From Lachnospiraceae bacterium (GTDB taxonomy: Bacteria > Bacillota > Clostridia > Lachnospirales > Lachnospiraceae), in assembly GCA_024683645.1 (NCBI GenBank), contig JAIKYA010000201.1, forward strand, positions 1 to 32,097: a DNA stretch of 32,097 nucleotides, given 5' to 3'. Under the pieces are notes generated by a model, which saw nothing but the letters and a program-made list of their open reading frames with translations, searched no databases and had not been told where the DNA came from. Below are positions 27,106 to 32,097 of the stretch, one piece after another (the first letter of the stretch is position 1; each line of letters opens with the position of its first letter). Both the position numbers and the translations under genes were made by a program.

Positions 27106-30100
27106 ATGCCGAAAAGAACTGACATAAAAAAAGTACTTGTGATAGGCTCGGGACCTATAGTCATAGGTCAGGCAGCGGAATTTGATTATGCGGGAACACA
27201 GGCCTGTCTTGCACTGAAAGAAGAAGGGTATGAAGTAATACTTGCCAACTCCAATCCTGCGACTATCATGACCGATCATGCCATAGCGGACAAGGTTTAT
27301 ATGGAGCCTCTTACGCTGGAATACATGGCAAGGATATGCAGATACGAAAGACCCGATGCGATAGTTCCCGGCATAGGAGGACAGACGGGACTGAACCTTT
27401 CATTGCAGCTTTATGATAAAGGTGTACTGGAAGAATGTGAGATAGAGCTTCTGGGAACTGATGCGGAAAGCATCAGAAAAGCCGAGGACAGGGAACAGTT
27501 CAAAGAGCTCTGTGAAAGCCTGGGTGAACCGGTTGTTCCTTCAGCTATAGCGGAGAGTATAGAAGAAGGTCTTAAAGCAGCGGAGATGATAGGTTATCCC
27601 GTGATACTGAGACCTGCTTTCACACTGGGAGGAACGGGAGGCGGTTTTGCGGGAGATCCCGAAGAGATGAGGGATATGATGAAAAATGCCCTCGCACTTT
27701 CTCCCGCACATCAGGTGCTGGTGGAAAAGAGCATAAAGGGATACAAAGAGATCGAATATGAAGTAATGCGGGATGCAAATGACACTGCTATTACGGTATG
27801 TAACATGGAAAACCTCGATCCCGTCGGAATACATACGGGCGATTCCATAGTGGTGGCACCCAGTCAGACTCTTACAAACAAAGAATATCATATGCTCAGG
27901 GATTCTGCCTTAAGGATCATAAGAGCCCTTGGCATAAAGGGCGGCTGTAATGTGCAGTTTGCACTGGACCCCGAATCCTTCAGCTATTACGTGATAGAAG
28001 TAAATCCGCGTGTATCAAGATCCTCTGCGCTGGCTTCAAAGGCAAGCGGATATCCGATAGCCAGGGTTTCAGCAAAGATAGCAGTCGGCATGGATCTGGA
28101 TGAGATAATGCTGGCCAATACTCCTGCATGTTTTGAACCGACACTTGACTACGTTGTGACAAAGATGCCGAGGTTTCCTTTTGATAAATTTACCCTTGCT
28201 TCAAACAGACTGTCTACACAGATGAAGGCAACGGGAGAGACCATGAGCGTAGGGCGGACAATGGAAGAGAGTCTGCTGAAAGCCATACGTTCACTTGAGG
28301 ATGGAAAGAATCACATTCATCTTGCGAAATTTGATGTGAAGAATCTGTCCGATAAACCGGACCCGGAGAACAGAAAGGAAGCGATAGAAAAGCTGCTTGA
28401 TTATATCGTGGAGGGAACCGATGACAGGATCTATGCCATATCCGAACTGCTGTGGCTGGGAGTTGATCCGCACACGATATATTCAAAAACGAAGATAGAC
28501 ATGTTCTTCCTTGATAAGATCAAAAATATCGTTGATCATGAGATACTGCTGGAGAAGGAGAAAGATGATATAGGGAAAGAGATATTATACAGTGCCAAGA
28601 GGATGGGCTTTTCCGATTCTTATATAGCAGAGCTTACGGGGAAAACGGAAGATGAGATCAGTACACTGAGAAAGCAGTATGATATCCGTCCCGTATATAA
28701 GATGATCGATACCTGTGCAAGTGAGTTTGACAGCTATGTTCCTTACTTCTATTCAAGCTATGAGGAAGAGAATGAATCGATAGTATCGGAAAACAAAAAG
28801 ATCATTGTTCTGGGTTCAGGCCCGATAAGGATAGGACAGGGTGTCGAATTTGATTATTCAACGGTGCATGCGGTAAAGACCATCCGGGAGATGGGCTATG
28901 AAGCCATAGTGATAAACAACAATCCGGAAACGGTATCAACGGATTATACCACCGCAGACAAACTGTATTTTGAACCCTTGACAGTAGAAGATATAATGAA
29001 CGTCATCGATCTGGAGAAACCCGTCGGTGTGATCACTTCACTGGGCGGACAGACAGCTGTCAATCTGGCAGAACCTCTGGCGGCAAGGGGAGTAAAGCTC
29101 ATCGGTACCGGTACCGAGGCGATATTCGCGGCAGAGGACAGGGATGCTTTTGAAAACCTGATAAATAAGCTTGAGATACCGCATCCGGAAGGAATAGCCG
29201 TTACAAATATAGAAGACGGGCTGGCTGCAGCAGCACGCATAGGCTATCCCGTTCTGGTAAGACCGTCATATGTGCTTGGCGGCCGGGCTATGGAGATAGT
29301 CGCGAATGAACAGATGCTTTCATCTTATCTTAAAAATGCCGTGGAGGTTGATAAGGACAGACCTGTTCTGGTAGATAAGTATATAGTAGGAAAAGAAGTG
29401 GAAGTGGATGCAGTCTGTGACGGCAGGGATGTATTTCTGCCGGGCATCATGGAACTGGTGGAGAGGACCGGAGTACATTCGGGCGACAGCATAAGTGTAT
29501 ATCCTCCGTATTCCATTTCGGATCATGTACGCCAGCTCATATGGAAATATACCTATAAACTCGGTGTGGGGATAGGGATAGTCGGTCTGTTCAACATACA
29601 GTTTATAGTAGACAAGGCGGATAATGTATATATAATAGAAGTAAATCCGCGTGCATCAAGAAGTGTTCCTTTTTTATCAAAGTCAACAGGTGTTTCGCTG
29701 GTAGATATCGCAACAAGGGTAATGCTTGGAGAAAGCCTGAAAAAACAGGGACTTGCGGAAAAGATCTTTCCGGAAAAAGAATCCTGGTACGTGAAAGCAC
29801 CTGCGTTTTCTTTTGAAAAGCTGAACGGTATGGATGCATATCTTTCACCCGAGATGAAATCGACCGGTGAGGCGATAGGTTATGACCGGAGTCTGAAACG
29901 TGCTCTGTATAAGGCTTTGCAGGCGTCCGGCATAAAGATGAAGGAATACGGCACGGTGATGGTAACTCTTGCCGATGAAGACAAGGAAGAAGCACTGCCT
30001 CTGATCAGACGGTTTTATGAGCTCGGATTTAATATAGAAGCGACCGTGGGAACAGGGAAGTTTCTGAAGGAACACGGTGTAAGGACGCGTATACGCGGAA

Positions 30101-30324
30101 AGATAAGTGAAGGCAGCGATGAGATACTGCGCTCCATAAGGGCAGGTTATGTGAGTTATATCATAAATACCAGAGCGATCCTTTCCGGTGTGCATTACAA
30201 TGACGGTATAGAGATAAGACGCTGTGCGATAATGAACGGAGTGACCATGTTCACTTCGCTTGATACGGTAAAGATACTGCTGGATGTGCTGGAAGATATT
30301 TCACCGAGGATTTCTACTATATAA
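27106..30324 (+). CDS. carB: Carbamoyl-phosphate synthase, large subunit
   Basis: CarB makes carbamoyl phosphate from bicarbonate, ammonia and two ATP. The 1072-residue product is the usual tandem of two similar halves. The first has [20 protein letters not shown] and the ATP-grasp ([14 protein letters not shown]), the second has [20 protein letters not shown] (about 568) and its own ATP-grasp ending [12 protein letters not shown]. An oligomerisation domain lies between and an MGS-like allosteric domain is at the C-terminus (about 935-1070). I take the ATG at 27106 ([16 protein letters not shown], the standard beginning) over a TTG at 27097 overlapping carA. It continues the gltB operon. Confidence 0.97.
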   Translation: MPKRTDIKKVLVIGSGPIVIGQAAEFDYAGTQACLALKEEGYEVILANSNPATIMTDHAIADKVYMEPLTLEYMARICRYERPDAIVPGIGGQTGLNLSLQLYDKGVLEECEIELLGTDAESIRKAEDREQFKELCESLGEPVVPSAIAESIEEGLKAAEMIGYPVILRPAFTLGGTGGGFAGDPEEMRDMMKNALALSPAHQVLVEKSIKGYKEIEYEVMRDANDTAITVCNMENLDPVGIHTGDSIVVAPSQTLTNKEYHMLRDSALRIIRALGIKGGCNVQFALDPESFSYYVIEVNPRVSRSSALASKASGYPIARVSAKIAVGMDLDEIMLANTPACFEPTLDYVVTKMPRFPFDKFTLASNRLSTQMKATGETMSVGRTMEESLLKAIRSLEDGKNHIHLAKFDVKNLSDKPDPENRKEAIEKLLDYIVEGTDDRIYAISELLWLGVDPHTIYSKTKIDMFFLDKIKNIVDHEILLEKEKDDIGKEILYSAKRMGFSDSYIAELTGKTEDEISTLRKQYDIRPVYKMIDTCASEFDSYVPYFYSSYEEENESIVSENKKIIVLGSGPIRIGQGVEFDYSTVHAVKTIREMGYEAIVINNNPETVSTDYTTADKLYFEPLTVEDIMNVIDLEKPVGVITSLGGQTAVNLAEPLAARGVKLIGTGTEAIFAAEDRDAFENLINKLEIPHPEGIAVTNIEDGLAAAARIGYPVLVRPSYVLGGRAMEIVANEQMLSSYLKNAVEVDKDRPVLVDKYIVGKEVEVDAVCDGRDVFLPGIMELVERTGVHSGDSISVYPPYSISDHVRQLIWKYTYKLGVGIGIVGLFNIQFIVDKADNVYIIEVNPRASRSVPFLSKSTGVSLVDIATRVMLGESLKKQGLAEKIFPEKESWYVKAPAFSFEKLNGMDAYLSPEMKSTGEAIGYDRSLKRALYKALQASGIKMKEYGTVMVTLADEDKEEALPLIRRFYELGFNIEATVGTGKFLKEHGVRTRIRGKISEGSDEILRSIRAGYVSYIINTRAILSGVHYNDGIEIRRCAIMNGVTMFTSLDTVKILLDVLEDISPRISTI

Positions 30325-30347
30325 AGAAGGATCTAAAGGAGGAACAT

Positions 30348-31523
30348 ATGAGATACACTGAAGAAGAAGTAATGAAATATATCGAAGAAGAGGATGCGAA
30401 GTTTATAAGACTTGCATTCCGTGATGCATTCGGAATACAGAAGAATATCTCCGTGATGCCGGGTGAGGTAAAGAAAGCTTTTGATGACGGAGCACCGATC
30501 AGTGCAAGGGATATAGCGGGTTTTCAGGACTGTCCTTATTCATCACTGTATCTTAAGCCCGATCCGGATACGCTTTCCGTTCTTCCCTGGAGACCTGACA
30601 GCGGAAAAGTGCTCAGGATGTTCTGCGATGTATATACACCGGACGGAGAGGAATACATATCGGACACAAGAGCAATACTGAAAAAAGCCATGGAAAAAGC
30701 AGATGAAGCGGGAATAGAATTCAGGTTCAGCAATGAAACGGAGTTTTATCTGTTTGTTAATGACGAAGAAGGAAATCCGACCAGGAAGCCTTATGATAAC
30801 GCGGGTTATCTGGATATAGCACCTTTGGATAAGTGTGAGAATGTCAGAAGAGAGATAACGCTCACGATAGAGAAGATGGGACTTAAACCGGAGAGATCAC
30901 ATCACGAAAGAGGCCCCGGACAGAATGAGATAGATTTTCATTATGCAAAACCCTTAAAGGCTGCCGACCAGATGACTACTTTTAAGATGGCTGTAAGTAC
31001 CATAGCAAACCGCAACGGCCTGACTGCGGATTTTTCACCCATGCCCATTCCCGATAAACCGGGAAACGGTTACCATATAAATCTTTATGCTGTCGACCGT
31101 GAGGGTAATGATGTGGTCAGATATGCGGCAGCAGGGATAATAGAAAAGATAAGGGATATAACAGTATTTTTAAACCCTACGGAGCAGTCTTATGCACGCT
31201 TCGGAAACAATACGGCTCCCGACCGTGTCAACTGGTCAAGCCGTGGAGATTCCGAACTGATGTATATTGAAACTTTTAAAGACAGGACAAGGGCAGAGCT
31301 TCGGAGTCCCGATGCGGTATGTAATCCTTATCTTGTATATGCGCTGCTGATATATGCGGGATTGTCGGGTATTGAAAGAAAGCTTTCACTGCCCGAAGAG
31401 ATGGATGAGAAGGGAGCGCTGCTTCCCGGTTCCAGAAAAGAAGCAGCGAAGCTGGCATATGAGAGTGACTTTGTCAAGGAGTACATACCTGAGGAAGTAA
31501 TCAGATCCTATACCGGATATTGA
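30348..31523 (+). CDS. Short, divergent glutamine synthetase-like protein, possibly non-catalytic
   Basis: This 391-residue protein follows the type I glutamine synthetase plan but is about 50 residues shorter at the C-terminus. Metal ligands appear kept: Glu130 and Glu132 in NETEF, His186/Glu187 and the later Glu in HHERGPGQNEIDF, His243 in NGYHINL, and Glu in RAELRSPD. In contrast, the flap motif, usually VPGYEAP, reads FGNNTAP, so the active-site Glu is Thr289. The NRSPLIRIP motif that contacts ATP and substrate reads GDSELMYIE (300-308). The DGSSIEGF stretch reads ARDIAGF. It may still bind glutamine or glutamate without making it. It lies 23 nt after carB and 13 nt before the ANTAR gene, with a strong AAAGGAGG site. 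An amine-specific gamma-glutamyl ligase is an alternative. Confidence 0.85.
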   Translation: MRYTEEEVMKYIEEEDAKFIRLAFRDAFGIQKNISVMPGEVKKAFDDGAPISARDIAGFQDCPYSSLYLKPDPDTLSVLPWRPDSGKVLRMFCDVYTPDGEEYISDTRAILKKAMEKADEAGIEFRFSNETEFYLFVNDEEGNPTRKPYDNAGYLDIAPLDKCENVRREITLTIEKMGLKPERSHHERGPGQNEIDFHYAKPLKAADQMTTFKMAVSTIANRNGLTADFSPMPIPDKPGNGYHINLYAVDREGNDVVRYAAAGIIEKIRDITVFLNPTEQSYARFGNNTAPDRVNWSSRGDSELMYIETFKDRTRAELRSPDAVCNPYLVYALLIYAGLSGIERKLSLPEEMDEKGALLPGSRKEAAKLAYESDFVKEYIPEEVIRSYTGY

Positions 31524-31536
31524 CGGAGGTAAGTGA

Positions 31537-32097
31537 ATGCCGAAATTAGAAGAATATTCGCATTCGGCGTTGATAATATCAGCCTCCGACCGTTTTGACA
31601 GCCTGGCAAAAAAATCCCTGAAGGGATTTATCACTATTGACATAAAGAAGAGCGGAGCGCTGGGAAGACGCGCGATACTTGAGAGGGACTATGATCTTGT
31701 GATCATAAATGCCCCTTTATCGGATGAAAACGGAATAGAGCTGTCTCTGGATATCGCAGAGAAGAATAACGGCGTTGTGCTGTTGGTGGTCCCTCAGGAT
31801 AATTATGAGGATATCCTGGACAGGGTTACCGACCAGTGTGTCCTCGTGATCACAAAACCTGTGCCTGAGGGCAGACTTGACAAGGCGATACGTTTCCAGA
31901 CAGCAGTCAGGAATAAGCAGTATATGCTTGAAAAGAAGGCAGCCTCCATCCAGGAAAAACTGGATGAACTGAGGATTGTGAGCAAGGCAAAACTTATTCT
32001 TGTTGAAAAAAAGCATATGTCCGAAGACGATGCCCACAGATATATCGGAAAACTGGCAATGAACAACGGAGTTTCCAGAAAATACGCCGCGGAGCGT
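31537..32097 (+). CDS. ANTAR-domain transcription antiterminator with pseudo-receiver (NitR/NasT-like), 3' end cut
   Basis: The frame opens at an ATG 7 nt after CGGAGG and runs off the right edge after 187 codons. Residues about 8-118 have receiver topology (SALIISASDRF, DLVIINAPLSDENG, VVLLVVPQD, LVITKPVPEG), but the acidic pair is absent and the acceptor position is Asn in IINAPL, so control by phosphorylation is unlikely; the Lys of TKPVP remains. A coiled coil (about 122-145) leads to an ANTAR RNA-binding domain with 'LDELRIVSKAKLILVEKKHM', SEDDAHRYIGKLAMNNG and SRKYAAE. ANTAR proteins bind paired hexaloop hairpins and prevent termination; a glnA-linked clostridial member is NitR. As last gene of the gltB operon it probably regulates itself and the glmS, asnB and amt leaders. 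Confidence 0.9.
   Translation, partial: MPKLEEYSHSALIISASDRFDSLAKKSLKGFITIDIKKSGALGRRAILERDYDLVIINAPLSDENGIELSLDIAEKNNGVVLLVVPQDNYEDILDRVTDQCVLVITKPVPEGRLDKAIRFQTAVRNKQYMLEKKAASIQEKLDELRIVSKAKLILVEKKHMSEDDAHRYIGKLAMNNGVSRKYAAER

Overview
This 32 kb window looks like the chromosome of an anaerobic Firmicute, most likely a Lachnospiraceae-type clostridium near Butyrivibrio. That placement is inferred from moderate GC content, heavy use of ATA isoleucine codons, strong GGAGG ribosome binding sites, a type III glutamine synthetase, LL-diaminopimelate aminotransferase and LytTR/DUF3021 pairs. All real genes are on the + strand. No rRNA, tRNA, CRISPR array, transposase or phage gene was seen.

Layout. 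Positions 1-972 are the C-terminal end of a secreted Ig-like (Big_2) surface protein. Positions 1087-3441 are a four-gene signalling operon: LytTR regulator, DUF3021 membrane protein, tandem receiver protein, and an HPt protein whose tail is cut off by an apparent 1-nt deletion. Positions 3461-14152 carry nitrogen-donor metabolism: glmS-dapL, asnB-glnN (type III glutamine synthetase), an Amt transporter fused to a PII domain, and purF. Positions 14247-16884 hold a second LytTR/DUF3021 pair and a two-gene ABC exporter. Positions 17013-18143 encode an aldo/keto reductase with a ferredoxin-like tail. Positions 18151-32097 are one long operon: gltB-gltD-pyrG-carA-carB-glnA-like-ANTAR regulator, the last gene running off the window.

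Unifying theme. Six glutamine amidotransferases (GlmS, AsnB, PurF, GltB, PyrG, CarA), two glutamine synthetase family proteins and an ammonium transporter with its own PII sensor lie together. The leaders of glmS, asnB and gltB each contain a small hairpin with an A1/G4 hexaloop whose 3' strand overlaps the 5' arm of an intrinsic terminator, as known for targets of ANTAR antiterminators. The amt leader holds a tandem pair of such hexaloop hairpins. A gene for an ANTAR protein with a degenerate, NitR/NasT-like receiver ends the gltB operon. The model proposed here is that this protein reads nitrogen status and releases the terminators, so that it also controls its own operon.

The most novel possibility is that the short GlnA-like protein just upstream of the ANTAR gene is a glutamine-sensing partner rather than an enzyme. 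It keeps the metal ligands of glutamine synthetase but appears to lack the flap glutamate and the NRSPLIRIP-type motif. This is inferred from motif reading by eye and is untested.
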